Counted from the stretch's first letter, positions 17,025 to 27,400 are shown. The stretch is 64,000 bases of DNA from Mucilaginibacter terrenus (GCF_003432065.1 NZ_QWDE01000007.1:1-64000); one strand, 5' to 3'. Notes: generated by a model not told the origin, from the sequence alone. Made by a program: numbers and translations.

Positions 17025-18311
17025 TCAGTTGGGTTTTAATATTTTAATTCCAACGCCGCATTGCAGACATTTCTTATAATCACAATAGCTATTTTTTAGT
17101 TCGAGCAGCGCCTGAGACTCGAAAGCTGTAAAAATGTTCACTCCTAAGTTAGCAAAATTCGCTGTAATGTGGTTATTCTCAGCCGGAATATTTTCCAGCA
17201 GCTTCAAGGCGCGGCTCACAAAAAATTGCTGTTGCGTGTATTTGCCGTAAGCAAACAAAAACAAAGCAACTGTATTCAATAGCAAAGTATCAACAGTAGC
17301 CTTGCCCAAATGTTTGGTGGCAGTTGGAGAGAGTTTATCAAACCGATAATGATCTGTCCAGTATTGATGAATTTCTAACCCTAAGAACAACTCTCGGAGG
17401 TTCTTTACCTCTTTAGTTTCCAGTATCTGCGAAAAGAGATGGGTGCTGCGTACTATCAGCGCGGCAAATTGTGCCAGCCTTATAGTGGGGAAGTTCTGCG
17501 GTCGCATTCGCATAAACTTCCATAAATGATTTTCAATTGGTGTGAGATTAAATTTTTTGCGGAGATAGGCGTGTTCCGTTCTAAGCTTTACCGCGTATTC
17601 ATCGGTAAGACCCTCTGTTAATAATCCCGCTTGGCCAAATATTAGCGCCTCAATTTGCATTGGGTTGTTCTTGTGCTTGGCCAGTATATTTTGAGGGAGA
17701 GATTTAGCTAAAAGTTCAAACGGTAAGGCGTTTGTTTTAAAGCCAAAGTTGGCAGCCAGGAACTGGTAAAATGTTTCTTCCCAATCACCCCGGTTTTTTT
17801 CTAACGCGGCTGTGACTGCTTCGGCGCGCTTTTCTAACCGTTCAACAAGTATTCTGGTTAGCCAGTTTTGCATTGTAAGCGGGTCAACCCGCTTGATGCT
17901 TCCCTCACAAGGTATAACAATGTTTTTGCCAAAAACCAGGTTATGATAACTATGATGAAGCTCACCAGGGATCCTGTCTTTGAGTTCTAAAGTAGGCAGT
18001 AACCTCCCATTAGGTAGTATTATGGGCGTGTCGTGATTATATACAACATGTAAAATAACGTTGTCGTAAGCTCCATCCATTGAGTGGCCGTGCTTGTGCC
18101 AGTCCGAAGAGTTAATGTGCAATTCAACTGTTCCGGCCCATGTTTCATCTCCTATGCGTATACGCGCGTTCTGAAAATCGGCGCCTGCATGCTTGTTGTG
18201 CAATCCGGCAGAGTAAACTTGCAGTTCTTCACCATCAGTTGTATACAGTCCGATCCTGTTAAACAGTCGGAATTTCCAAACGTAATGCAAGAAGTCTTCT
18301 GTGAAAAGCAT
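17025..18311 (-). CDS. DUF2851 family protein
   Basis: A 428-residue protein typical of Bacteroidota. The N-terminus M-L-F-T-E-D-F-L-H-Y-V-W-K-F and the segment HNKHAGADFQNARIRIGDETWAGTVELH with H-x-S-D-W-H-K-H-G-H are hallmark conserved stretches; the many His and Asp residues suggest a metal site or nuclease-like fold, but function is unknown. The C-terminal end contains Cys residues in YCDYKKCLQCG. The ATG at 18335 would add eight poorly conserved residues, so I chose 18311. It forms a two-gene unit with the PspC gene. Confidence 0.85.
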   Translation of the reverse strand: MLFTEDFLHYVWKFRLFNRIGLYTTDGEELQVYSAGLHNKHAGADFQNARIRIGDETWAGTVELHINSSDWHKHGHSMDGAYDNVILHVVYNHDTPIILPNGRLLPTLELKDRIPGELHHSYHNLVFGKNIVIPCEGSIKRVDPLTMQNWLTRILVERLEKRAEAVTAALEKNRGDWEETFYQFLAANFGFKTNALPFELLAKSLPQNILAKHKNNPMQIEALIFGQAGLLTEGLTDEYAVKLRTEHAYLRKKFNLTPIENHLWKFMRMRPQNFPTIRLAQFAALIVRSTHLFSQILETKEVKNLRELFLGLEIHQYWTDHYRFDKLSPTATKHLGKATVDTLLLNTVALFLFAYGKYTQQQFFVSRALKLLENIPAENNHITANFANLGVNIFTAFESQALLELKNSYCDYKKCLQCGVGIKILKPN

Positions 18312-18373
18312 GGGACAATTTAGTAATTGCCCCAATTATTGCACAAATTTTTAGCAAAAATGATGTTTGATAA

Positions 18374-18559
18374 TTATTCGAACTGAAGTTCCCACTTGTC
18401 TTCGCCACCGTCCACAATCCTGAAAATGGTTTTTTCTACAGCAGCATGCCCGTCTGATGATTCAACTCTCACCACATCATGATCGTGGAAAATATCAGAT
18501 TTAGGAACCCATACAGCACAGAGTGATGCAGGGTCACCTGCAATGGTTATTGTTTTCAT
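18374..18559 (-). CDS. Small hypothetical protein
   Basis: A 61-residue soluble protein (MKTITIAGDPASLCAVWVPK). It looks like a small beta-rich domain with no known motif. Start 18559 is preferred over 18583 because it follows a purine-rich stretch. It is possibly real because it fills a gap between co-directional genes, with normal codon use. Confidence 0.5.
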   Translation of the reverse strand: MKTITIAGDPASLCAVWVPKSDIFHDHDVVRVESSDGHAAVEKTIFRIVDGGEDKWELQFE

Positions 18560-18612
18560 AGTAGTTGTTTTATTAGATAACAATCAGCAACGGAATTTGA
18601 TTTTATGGTTTG

Positions 18613-19350
18613 TTAATGATACTGCTTCATACATAAGTCACAGAAGAAGCTTGTACGATGCGAACGGCCAGTATCTCGCTTTTGCAGCGGAACTTTATCC
18701 CGCGGACACTCCTTCTTGTTATAAGCTTGCCAATGCTTTTTTAGCGTCCCCGCCTTTCTTTGCTCAAAGAATTTAAAGCTGTACTTTATAGCTTCGTTAA
18801 TTATATCATTTAACTTTTTAGCCGGAATAGAACTTACCAAACTTTCTGGGTGTACCTTTACCCTAAACAGCACTTCGTTCTTGATGATATTACCCACACC
18901 TGAAAATATCTGCTGGTCCATCAGAGCATCGCAAATTAATAGTTCCGGAAGTGCTTTCATTTTTGTGATGGCTTTTTTGCTGCTCCATTTGGGGCTCATG
19001 ATGTCGGCATGCCAGTCGTAAATATCATCAAGCGGCTCCTCTATTAACTTAAGCTGACTGGCATAAAAGTTTAATTCTGTGCCGTTCTCAAATTGCAGGT
19101 GCAAACGGGCGGGCTTTGCAGTATGGGAATTAATGCGGTAAGAGCCGAACATCATCATGTGTATCCGCATGGTAAAGTTTGGGAAGCAAATCAGAAAATG
19201 CTTGCCCCAGCTTTTAAGGTCAGTAATGGTCTGATTTTTTAATAAACCAGCGTCTAGCGTACGGTTGTTGCAACTGGCGTCTACAATCTTCTGGCCTTTA
19301 AACTGCTGTACAGCTTCTTTTAATATGAGTATACTCGGTCCTTCCGGCAT
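18613..19350 (-). CDS. Fpg/Nei-family DNA glycosylase
   Basis: A 245-residue base-excision glycosylase/AP lyase. Starting at 19350 gives Met then Pro2-Glu3 (M-P-E-G-P-S), the catalytic proline of this family; the ATG at 19380 would bury it and must be wrong. The helix-two-turn-helix is seen in MDQQIFSGVGNIIKNEVLFR, with Asn and Lys for backbone contacts. The C-terminal zinc finger is unusual: it reads C-P-R-D, so the second Cys of the first CxxC is Asp, while F-F-C-D-L-C is intact. Function is probably removal of oxidised pyrimidines or formamidopyrimidine, as for Nei-type enzymes. Confidence 0.88.
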   Translation of the reverse strand: MPEGPSILILKEAVQQFKGQKIVDASCNNRTLDAGLLKNQTITDLKSWGKHFLICFPNFTMRIHMMMFGSYRINSHTAKPARLHLQFENGTELNFYASQLKLIEEPLDDIYDWHADIMSPKWSSKKAITKMKALPELLICDALMDQQIFSGVGNIIKNEVLFRVKVHPESLVSSIPAKKLNDIINEAIKYSFKFFEQRKAGTLKKHWQAYNKKECPRDKVPLQKRDTGRSHRTSFFCDLCMKQYH

Positions 19351-19410
19351 TTGTCTCCAATAATTATGAATGGAGAACAATCAAGGAAACAAATGTTTTA
19401 AGTGATTTGG

Positions 19411-20268
19411 CTAGTGCTTTTTCTTCTTGAGCAAGCCGCCGGTAGTATCGTCAACGCTTTGCTGTACAATAAACGCAGCCGGATCTATCCGCAGTATTTC
19501 TTTTTTAATGAGTGGGATTTCTAATCGGGTAGCTACAGTAAAAATTATTTCCCTCGGTTCGTTAATGTGCCCGTCTTTTCCATACCCACTTCTGCCTTCG
19601 TAAACTGTTACGCCGCGACCAAGATTTTGGGTGATCGCTTCGCGAATCTGACTGCCCTTGATTGATACTACGGTAATACCAGTGTACTGTTCTAAGCCGT
19701 TCAATATAAAGTCGATCATTTTAGAAGCTGATAAATAAGTAAGTATGGAATATAGCCCTTCCTCAACTCCTAAAATAAAAACAGCGGCAGTAAATATCAC
19801 CACGTTCAAGATCAGTATGACGTCACTAACACGGACAATCTGAGCTTTCTTACTTACTAATAATGCTGCTATTTCGGTACCATCAAGTACCGCACCACCT
19901 CTAATGGCCATACCTATACCCGCGCCAATGAACAGACCACCAAATACTGCAGTAAGGAGCTTGTCTGGTGTTACATCCGGAAACTTCATAAATGCCAAGG
20001 CTAATGACAAGCCAGCTATCGCCAACCCGCTCCTGATAGCAAATGCTGCACCCAGCTTACGATAGCCAAGAAAAAGGAAAGGAACGTTTATCACGAATAT
20101 TAAAATGGAGAGCGGCACATGAGTAGTGTCGGATAATAGGATTGAGATACCGGTAACGCCGCCATCAATAAAATGGCTGGGCAGAAGAAACCCTTTTAAC
20201 CCCATCCCCGCGGAAAGTATACCCAGTACAACGAGCAACGTATCTATAAGAGCACCCCTGTATTTCAT
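19411..20268 (-). CDS. YitT family membrane protein (DUF2179)
   Basis: A 285-residue protein with five or six N-terminal transmembrane helices (residues 1-170) and a C-terminal cytosolic DUF2179 domain (about 215-275) with GRGVTVYEGRSGYGKDG and VDDTTGG near the end. The family signature G-F-L-L-P-S-H-F-I-D-G-G-V-T-G-I-S is at residues 25-41. It is annotated widely as a transporter-like protein of unknown substrate. It is separated by about 120 bases from the upstream Nudix-type gene on the same strand. Confidence 0.88.
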   Translation of the reverse strand: MKYRGALIDTLLVVLGILSAGMGLKGFLLPSHFIDGGVTGISILLSDTTHVPLSILIFVINVPFLFLGYRKLGAAFAIRSGLAIAGLSLALAFMKFPDVTPDKLLTAVFGGLFIGAGIGMAIRGGAVLDGTEIAALLVSKKAQIVRVSDVILILNVVIFTAAVFILGVEEGLYSILTYLSASKMIDFILNGLEQYTGITVVSIKGSQIREAITQNLGRGVTVYEGRSGYGKDGHINEPREIIFTVATRLEIPLIKKEILRIDPAAFIVQQSVDDTTGGLLKKKKH

Positions 20269-20387
20269 AGTTCAGTAGCATGTATGGGTGTTAAGATAAC
20301 GAAAACATTTTAAAGCTCAGGGCTAATTATACCGTTCTGTTGCTTTGTAGTTGGTATTTAAAGCGTTGTAATTGCGACAAATCGTTA

Positions 20388-21149
20388 TTACCAGCCGCTC
20401 TTCAGCCCTTCTTTCAAGGCTTCTTTGTACTTTTCTAAATCGAAAGAATATAGGTAAGGTGCTTTGTGCGCGCCACCTTTACGGGTTTGCTCCAACTTAT
20501 TAAGGATGCCAAAGCCAAGCATACGCCGCTGAAAGTTGCGTCTGTCCAGCTTTTGATCAAGGATGGTTTCGTACAATTTCTGCAGCTCGGGCATAGTAAA
20601 CTCTTTTGGCATCAGGTTGTAGCCGATAGGCTGGTAGCTGAGCTGTAGCCGCAGTGTATCAAGAGCGGTACGAAATATCAGTTCATGATCAAGCAGGAAT
20701 ACGGGTAGGTCGTTAAGGTCGCGCCAGGTGCAAAGGTCAGAGAACTCGTCAGGCGTAGGATTTACGTTCATGAAATCTACCAATGCGTAATAACCAATAG
20801 ATATAAAACGGTGGGCAAAGAAATTGCTTTCCGTCGGAACAATGTCAGCGTACATTTCATTATGCTGTTTATTACGGTCGTTTGCACCAAATACATGAAA
20901 CTGTTTTAGGAATATATCTTGCAGGCCGGTACGTGTTTCCAAAATACGCGTAGCAGCAACATCTATATGTTCGTCCAGTTCAACAAAGCCTCCGGGAAGT
21001 TGCCAACCCTCTTCGTTTTTGCTTTTTAGCATTAAAACTTTCATTTGTCCCTCATGAAAGCCAAACACTACACAATCAATAGATATGTGGTCTAAATAAA
21101 TCTCCTTCGCACGTGCCGAAAAATCTTCCAGTTCTTCTTTAGTAAGCAT
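20388..21149 (-). CDS. Nudix-fold transcriptional regulator, NrtR/AraR-like
   Basis: A 253-residue protein with an N-terminal Nudix domain (about 20-150) and a C-terminal winged-helix domain (about 165-245: LPELQKLYETILDQKLDRRNFQRRML). The Nudix box spans residues 54-76 but the catalytic glutamates are lost: positions expected to be Glu hold Ile69, Thr72 and Arg73. That is the hallmark of NrtR-family regulators, which use the fold as a ligand sensor; the Bacteroidota AraR that controls arabinose genes is one. It is divergent from the GH3 gene and I infer it controls that gene and the downstream SusC promoter through the shared palindrome. Confidence 0.88.
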   Translation of the reverse strand: MLTKEELEDFSARAKEIYLDHISIDCVVFGFHEGQMKVLMLKSKNEEGWQLPGGFVELDEHIDVAATRILETRTGLQDIFLKQFHVFGANDRNKQHNEMYADIVPTESNFFAHRFISIGYYALVDFMNVNPTPDEFSDLCTWRDLNDLPVFLLDHELIFRTALDTLRLQLSYQPIGYNLMPKEFTMPELQKLYETILDQKLDRRNFQRRMLGFGILNKLEQTRKGGAHKAPYLYSFDLEKYKEALKEGLKSGW

Positions 21150-21198
21150 TTACAGTGTTCAAAAAAATCTTTTGATTGTTTGAATTTAATATCTACAA

Positions 21199-21230
21199 TT
21201 GTGTACCAATTACACCCTTGTTTACATTGG
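21199..21230 (+). promoter_or_regulatory. Candidate operator and promoter for the GH3 gene
   Basis: Interrupted palindrome GTGTA-N5-TACAC at 21201-21215. A -33-like TTG sits at 21199-21201 and TACATTGG, a 7/8 match to TAnnTTTG, at 21223-21230, so the palindrome would be between the two promoter elements. The same arrangement occurs at 24079-24109. Confidence 0.6.
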
Positions 21231-21332
21231 TTTAATATCCAATTATAGTTAATAAGTTTAACATTAGGCAAGGACGTCAAAAAATTACGCTTTCAATTTC
21301 TGTTTAGCAACAGGACAAATTTGTTATCCTCA

Positions 21333-23642
21333 ATGAAGAAAAACTCTATAAAAAGGCTGTCCTTTAAAATTTCGGCGGTAACACTGTTCATGTTACCATT
21401 GGCCAAAGCTGATGCGCAGACTGCTGCAAATGACGCTAAAATGAACGCGTTTGTCACTAGCCTGATGAAAAAGATGACCATTGACGAAAAGATAGGTCAG
21501 CTTAACCTGGTTACAGGCGGTATGGCTATCACGGGTTCCGTAACAAACAATGGTATAGATAAAGGTATTGTGAGTGGATCCATAGGTGGTATATTTGGTT
21601 TGTACGGTGCCGACAACGTGCGCAAGGCACAAGACGAAGCTGTTAAGAAAACACGGTTGCATATACCATTGATATTCGGCTTGGACGTGATACATGGGCA
21701 TCGTACCATATTCCCTATACCCTTGGGTATGTCGGCCACGTGGGATATGGACCTTATACAGAATTCTGCAAAAATCGCAGCGAAAGAAGCCACTGCCGAA
21801 GGTTTAAACTGGGTTTTTTCGCCTATGGTTGATATTGCACGCGATGCAAGGTGGGGACGCATATCTGAAGGTAGTGGCGAAGACCCTTACCTGGGAGGGA
21901 AAATTGCGGCTGCTATGGTGAAAGGCTACCAGGGTACAAGCATGAAAAATGCAGATGCTGTAATGGCCTGCGTAAAACACTTTGCACTTTACGGCGGTGC
22001 TGAGGCTGGTCGCGAATACAATACGGTTGACATGAGCCGCATTCGTATGTACCAGGATTATTTGCCTCCTTATAAAGCAGCGCTTGATGCGGGCGCAGGT
22101 AGTTTCATGAGCTCATTCAATACAGTAGATGGAGTACCCGCCACAGCAAATAAGTGGCTTCTTACCGATTTGCTGCGTAAGGAGTGGGGTTTCAAAGGCT
22201 TTGTTGTAAGTGACTATACTGCAGTGAATGAAGTAAGTAACCACGGTTTAGGCGATTTGCAAACAGTGTCGGCATTATCTCTCAAAGCCGGGTTGGATAT
22301 GGATATGGTAGGAGAGGGGTTTCTTACTACGCTTAAGAAATCGCTTCAACAGGGTAAAGTTACACAGGCGAAGATAGACCTTGCCTGCCGCCGGGTATTA
22401 GAGGCAAAGTACAAGTTGGGATTGTTTGATAATCCGTATAAATCAATAGATGCCGAACGTGAGAAACGTGATGTATTTACCGAAGAGAACCGCAAAGCCG
22501 CCCGCATCGCTGCAGAGCATTCCTTTGTGCTGCTTAAGAACACTAATCAGGTATTACCGCTAAAAAAATCTGGCGGTAGCATAGCGCTGGTTGGGCCGCT
22601 GGCAGATAACAAACGGGATATGCTTGGAACGTGGGTGATTGCAGGTGAGTGGGAAAAATCTATAAGTGTAATGGAAGGAATCAAGCACATCGTTGGCGAT
22701 AACGTAAAGATTAACTACGCAAAAGGTTCGAATATTACGGATGATACAACATTTATGAAACGCCTTAACTTTGGCCCGGACATGGTAAGCCTTGATAGCC
22801 GGTCGCCGGAGGATATGATGGACGAAGCTGTAAAGGCCGCAAAAAAATCAGATATCATAGTTGCTGTAGTTGGCGAATCGCAAAGCATGAGCGGCGAATC
22901 ATCAAGCCGCTCTGATATCGACATTCCTGAGAGCCAGAAAAATATGCTGAAAGCCTTGGCCAAAACAGGCAAGCCGATGGTTATTGTTCTTTTTAACGGC
23001 CGGCCGTTATCACTTACCTGGGAAAATGAGAATGCCGCCGCGATACTGGATGTTTGGGCACCAGGTACTGAAGCTGGTAACGCCATTGGTGAAGTATTAT
23101 TTGGCAACTACAATCCTTCCGGTAAAATCACTGCAACGTTCCCTCGCAGCGTAGGACAGATACCTATATATTATAACCATAAAAATACCGGTCGTCCGTA
23201 TACTGATGGTCCTACTAAATTCAAGTCTAACTACCTTGATATTTCTAATGATCCACTATACCCATTCGGCTATGGATTAAGTTATACCACTTTTAATTAT
23301 AGTAGTATTAAGCTTTCTAAAACCAAGTTGAAAGGCAACGAGACTTTGAAAGCAACAGTGACAGTGACTAATACGGGTAAATATGCGGGTGAAGAAACCG
23401 TACAACTATACATTGGTGATCCTGTGGCAAGTATTTCAAGATCAGTGAAGGAACTTAAAGGCTTTTCGAAAGTTATATTACAACCTGGTCAGCAAAAAGA
23501 GGTTAGCTTTAATATTACCCCTGAACTACTTAAATTTTATAATACACAATTGAAATATGATTGGGAGCCTGGCGAGTTTACCATTGAGGTGGGTACAAAT
23601 TCTTACGATACACAATCTGTAAAAATTCAGTGGATGAAATAG
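21333..23642 (+). CDS. bglX: Glycoside hydrolase family 3, beta-glucosidase
   Basis: A 769-residue secreted beta-glucosidase. Start 21333 gives signal peptide KKNSIKRLSFKISAVTLFML and cleavage after A-D-A. Domains: TIM barrel (about 30-370), alpha/beta sandwich (about 400-630) and a C-terminal FnIII-like domain. The nucleophile is Asp294 in V-V-S-D-Y-T; the conserved KHFALYGGAEAGREYN and GSGEDPYLGG segments are present, and the acid/base Glu is likely in GESQSMSGESSSR. It should release glucose or related sugars from oligosaccharides in the periplasm. Expressed opposite the Nudix-type regulator and ahead of SusC/SusD. Confidence 0.93.
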   Translation: MKKNSIKRLSFKISAVTLFMLPLAKADAQTAANDAKMNAFVTSLMKKMTIDEKIGQLNLVTGGMAITGSVTNNGIDKGIVSGSIGGIFGLYGADNVRKAQDEAVKKTRLHIPLIFGLDVIHGHRTIFPIPLGMSATWDMDLIQNSAKIAAKEATAEGLNWVFSPMVDIARDARWGRISEGSGEDPYLGGKIAAAMVKGYQGTSMKNADAVMACVKHFALYGGAEAGREYNTVDMSRIRMYQDYLPPYKAALDAGAGSFMSSFNTVDGVPATANKWLLTDLLRKEWGFKGFVVSDYTAVNEVSNHGLGDLQTVSALSLKAGLDMDMVGEGFLTTLKKSLQQGKVTQAKIDLACRRVLEAKYKLGLFDNPYKSIDAEREKRDVFTEENRKAARIAAEHSFVLLKNTNQVLPLKKSGGSIALVGPLADNKRDMLGTWVIAGEWEKSISVMEGIKHIVGDNVKINYAKGSNITDDTTFMKRLNFGPDMVSLDSRSPEDMMDEAVKAAKKSDIIVAVVGESQSMSGESSSRSDIDIPESQKNMLKALAKTGKPMVIVLFNGRPLSLTWENENAAAILDVWAPGTEAGNAIGEVLFGNYNPSGKITATFPRSVGQIPIYYNHKNTGRPYTDGPTKFKSNYLDISNDPLYPFGYGLSYTTFNYSSIKLSKTKLKGNETLKATVTVTNTGKYAGEETVQLYIGDPVASISRSVKELKGFSKVILQPGQQKEVSFNITPELLKFYNTQLKYDWEPGEFTIEVGTNSYDTQSVKIQWMK

Positions 23643-23683
23643 CTACTTATTAGCTAAATATTTGTTATACAAAATCATTAATT

Positions 23684-23720
23684 ATGTGCCGCTGAGCCAA
23701 TCTGTGGCACATTTTATTTA
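23684..23720 (+). terminator. Terminator after GH3 gene
   Basis: Stem ATGTGCC / GGCACAT (7 bp) with a 15-base loop, followed by a T-rich tail, 41 bases after the GH3 stop. It should separate the GH3 transcript from the SusC region. Confidence 0.65.
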
Positions 23721-24416
23721 TATAAGTGTTAGATTGGTTCTCTTAATGATCCAATTATATACTCCAAACATGGGAGACTGGAGGTAATAAAAATGTTAAC
23801 AAAAACTTATCAAAATGATAATCTTGTGTACATAGTTGTTGCTTCTAAAAAGTGCTTGTAGTAAAAAAATCGAGTCGATACAGCAATTATCTGATGAGTG
23901 TTTTCTAAAAACCTAATTAGGCGAGTTAAAAAGTGCTATATAACAACATTTTTACATTGTGAATTTTTCACAAAAACTGACCATTGATTACCATAGGTTT
24001 AACAAACTTTTTAAAAATTATTAAATTGTTTTGGAACGTTGAAAAAAAATAAATAATTCATAATTCTATAAATCATTCTTGTGTAACCTGTACACTCTCT
24101 TTATATTAGAGCATTACCAATTATAAACTTTTCCAGATACAGAAAAGTATTAGATTTTTTATAAACAATAGATGATCCTGACCGGATTATCAAGAAACGT
24201 ACAGAACAAAAGGCTTAGAACAGTTTTACGATATATGATAAAACTTTTACGATTTTCTTTTCTCGATTACATTTCAATCAAAGGGCATCTCACCCCTTTT
24301 TCGAAGGAAAATTCTGCAAAGTTTTCATGCCTTGCTGTGCCTTGCTGCCGAAATCAGCTCCTGGAGTGACCACACGATCTTAAATCAAATATATTAATCA
24401 ACTAAATCTCAATCTC
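23721..24416 (+). other. Long AT-rich leader region before susC
   Basis: About 700 bases without a supported gene. It holds the SusC promoter (24079-24109), then a leader of about 300 bases, which is long. Within it is a perfect 6-bp hairpin AAAGGG / CCCTTT at 24280-24299 with an 8-base loop and TT after it, a possible attenuator (weak). A 65-codon open frame at 24172-24369 has no recognisable protein features and I do not call it. A lone GTGTA half-site lies at 23826-23830. Confidence 0.5.
24079..24109 (+). promoter_or_regulatory. Candidate operator and promoter for susC
   Basis: Palindrome GTGTA-N5-TACAC at 24081-24095 with TTG at 24079-24081 and TATATTAG (7/8 match to TAnnTTTG) at 24102-24109, 20 bases apart. 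The operator lies exactly between the two elements, so a bound protein should block RNA polymerase: repression is expected. Confidence 0.6.
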
Positions 24417-27400
24417 ATGTTTAAAAGTTTACTCCTAAAGGGAAGAGCACTGTGTCTGCTACTATGCTGCATGGTTTCTTCATTGGTAGTTACAGCTCAA
24501 ACAAAGCACACTGGCCGTGTTATAGGCAGCGATGACAAGCTGCCCGTAGTTGGCGCCACCGTGCGTGTAAAGGGCACAACTACCGGAACGCAAACCGACG
24601 TTAATGGACAATTCACATTAAGCGTAAAGTCGGGCGACGTGCTTGTTATCTCTTATCTGGGATATCAAACGCAAGAAGTTGCCGTTGGTGCCAGCGACAA
24701 CATTAACGTTACGCTCGTGGCAGGTAACAACACGCTGAACGAAGTTGTTGTAACGGGCTACACCTCTCAGCGTAAAAAGGACATCTCGGGCTCGGTAGCT
24801 ACAGTAGATGTTTCCAGCGCTATTAAAGTACCCGCTTCCAGTTCTGACCAGTTATTACAGGGCCAGGCTTCTGGTGTTACTGTATTAACTCAGGGTTCTC
24901 CGGGCGCAGGCGCGCAAATCACCGTGCGTGGTACATCAAACTTCGGCAATTCTTCCCCTCTCATCGTTATTGATGGTGTGCAAGGCGGTAACTTGTCTAA
25001 CGTAAACCCAAATGATATCGAGTCTATCAGCGTACTAAAAGATGCCGGCGCGGCAGCTATCTACGGTGTAAGCGGTGGTAACGGTGTTGTTGTGGTTACT
25101 ACTAAGAAAGGTAAAGCTGGCAAGTCAACCTTTTCTTACGATGGCTATTATGGTACTCAAAGGCCACTAGGCGGTAATCCTTTTAACGTATTAAACGGTA
25201 GAGATTACCTTGCTTTAGTTAAACAAGTTGAGCCAAACAGTCCGCTATTCCTTGCAAACGGCGCAATAGCAGACTTTGGTGTGCAAGGCCCCGGCGTTAC
25301 AAAAGGCAACTATGCGGCAGGTAATCCGGCAGTTGACCCTTCTCGTTATAAATACGATGAGTTTAACCCTGGTAACGACTACTTAATACAACAATACAAC
25401 AATAACGAAGGTACCGATTGGTTCCACGCTATTTTCAAGAACGCTCCTATTCAATCGCACACCATTTCTGCAAGTGGTGCAAACGACAAGAACTCTTATT
25501 ATGCATCTTTTGGCTATCTTAACCAACAGGGTACATTAATTTACACTTATTTTAAACGCGCTCAGGCACGTATCAACACTACCTTCAATATCAAGGATCA
25601 TATCCGGGTAGGAGAAAATGCTACTTTATTCTACACACTTAGCCCTAATGGTCAGGGTGGTATTCCGGGTGGCAACCAAAACGAAGGCAACGCTATCTCT
25701 ATGAGCTATCGTCTGCAACCGCAAATTCCTATTTACGATATTTCAGGGGTACAATATGCCGGTACCTGGGCAGGTCCAACTGCTTTGGGTAATGCAACTA
25801 ACCCTGTTGCAACTCAGTACCGCCAGCGTAACAATGAAAACCGTACCTGGAACATTGAAGGTACAGTGTTTGCCGAGGCTGATTTCCTTAAACACTTTAC
25901 TGCACGTACTGCATTTAGCGGACACATTGACAACTTCTACAATTTCGCTATCACCTACACGCCTTATGATAGTGGCGAAGGTCATGCAAATAAGAACGGC
26001 TATTCTGAAAATGCGGGTTATAACAACTATTACAATTGGACAAATACTATCCAGTATGGCCAGATTTTCGGCAAGCACGATGTGAAATTGTTTGTAGGTT
26101 ACGAGCAGAAACAATATTCAGGACGTGGCATTGGTACATCTGTATCAACACTGCCTTCACTTGACCCTAACTTCGTAAATATTGGTGCAGGTAGCGATGT
26201 TAATAACCGTTACAGCTACTTTGCGCAGCCAACATCAGGTCAATCATTCTTCGGTCGTTTAGACTATATTTATAACTCTAAATACATCTTAGGTGCTACT
26301 CTTCGTCGTGATGCTTCTTCTGTATTTGCGCCAGGAAGAAGAGTTGGTTACTTCCCTTCAGTGTCATTAGGCTGGAGAATCAGCCAGGAAGATTTCATGA
26401 AAGGTATCAACTGGCTTAATGATCTGAAACTGCGTGGTAGCTATGGCGAAGCTGGTTTTCAGGCAAACGTACCTGGATCTAACGCCGCTACATTATTCGG
26501 TTTAGACAGGGCATCTTCATTTTACGCAATCGACGGTTCAAACAGTAATATTACTCAAGGTTTCTTCAACAGCCAATTGGGTAACACTGCAACAACATGG
26601 GAAACCGACAAAATCATGAACTTTGGTTTTGATGCAACTTTCTTTAATAAATTAGATGTTACAGCAGAGTATTACAAAAAAACATCTTCTGACTTGTTAT
26701 TTGCTGTTACCTTACCTGCAACTGTAGGTGGTGGTTCTGCTCCGTTCGTTAACATAGGCGAAGTTCAAAACAAAGGTTTAGACATATCGGTAAACTATCG
26801 CGATAAAATCACCAGCGATCTTTCTTTCAACGTTGGCCTTAACTTCACTTCTGTTAAGAACAAGATTACTTCTCTGAAGAACAACTATACAGACGTATTC
26901 CTACGTTTTGGTGCAGTAGTTAAACAACAGGTTGGCATGCCAATTGGTTCGTTCTACGGCTATAAAGTTGTGGGTTACTTTAAAGATGCAGCCGACGTAA
27001 CTTCATCTCCAACTCAGGACGGTGCAGGCCCAGGCCGCTTCAAGTACCAGGATGTTGACGGCGATGGAAAAATCACTGATAACGATCGTACTTTCTACGG
27101 TAGCGGTAACCCCGATTTCATATACGGTTTGAACTTGGGCCTTAACTATAAAGGGTTCGATTTCAGCACTGTATTCTACGGTTCACAAGGTAACGAAGCG
27201 TTCAACTATGTTAAATACTGGACTAACTTCTACTCTTCACTTACAGGTAACAAAAGCAACGATCTGTTGTACAACGCCTGGACGCCAACTAACCTTAACC
27301 CTGCAGCTCCAAAAGCTGAGGCTGTTAACAACTTTAGCACCAGCGGTGTAGCTAACTCTTACTACGTAGAGAATGCTTCATTCCTGAAATGCCGCGTTAT

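Noticed and set aside
23826..23840. GTGTA half-site resembling the shared operator
   Set aside because: The right half reads TTGTT, not TACAC; no promoter elements around it.
24172..24369. 65-codon open frame in the SusC leader
   Set aside because: No signal, domain or repeat; basic, irregular composition; lies in the probable transcribed leader.
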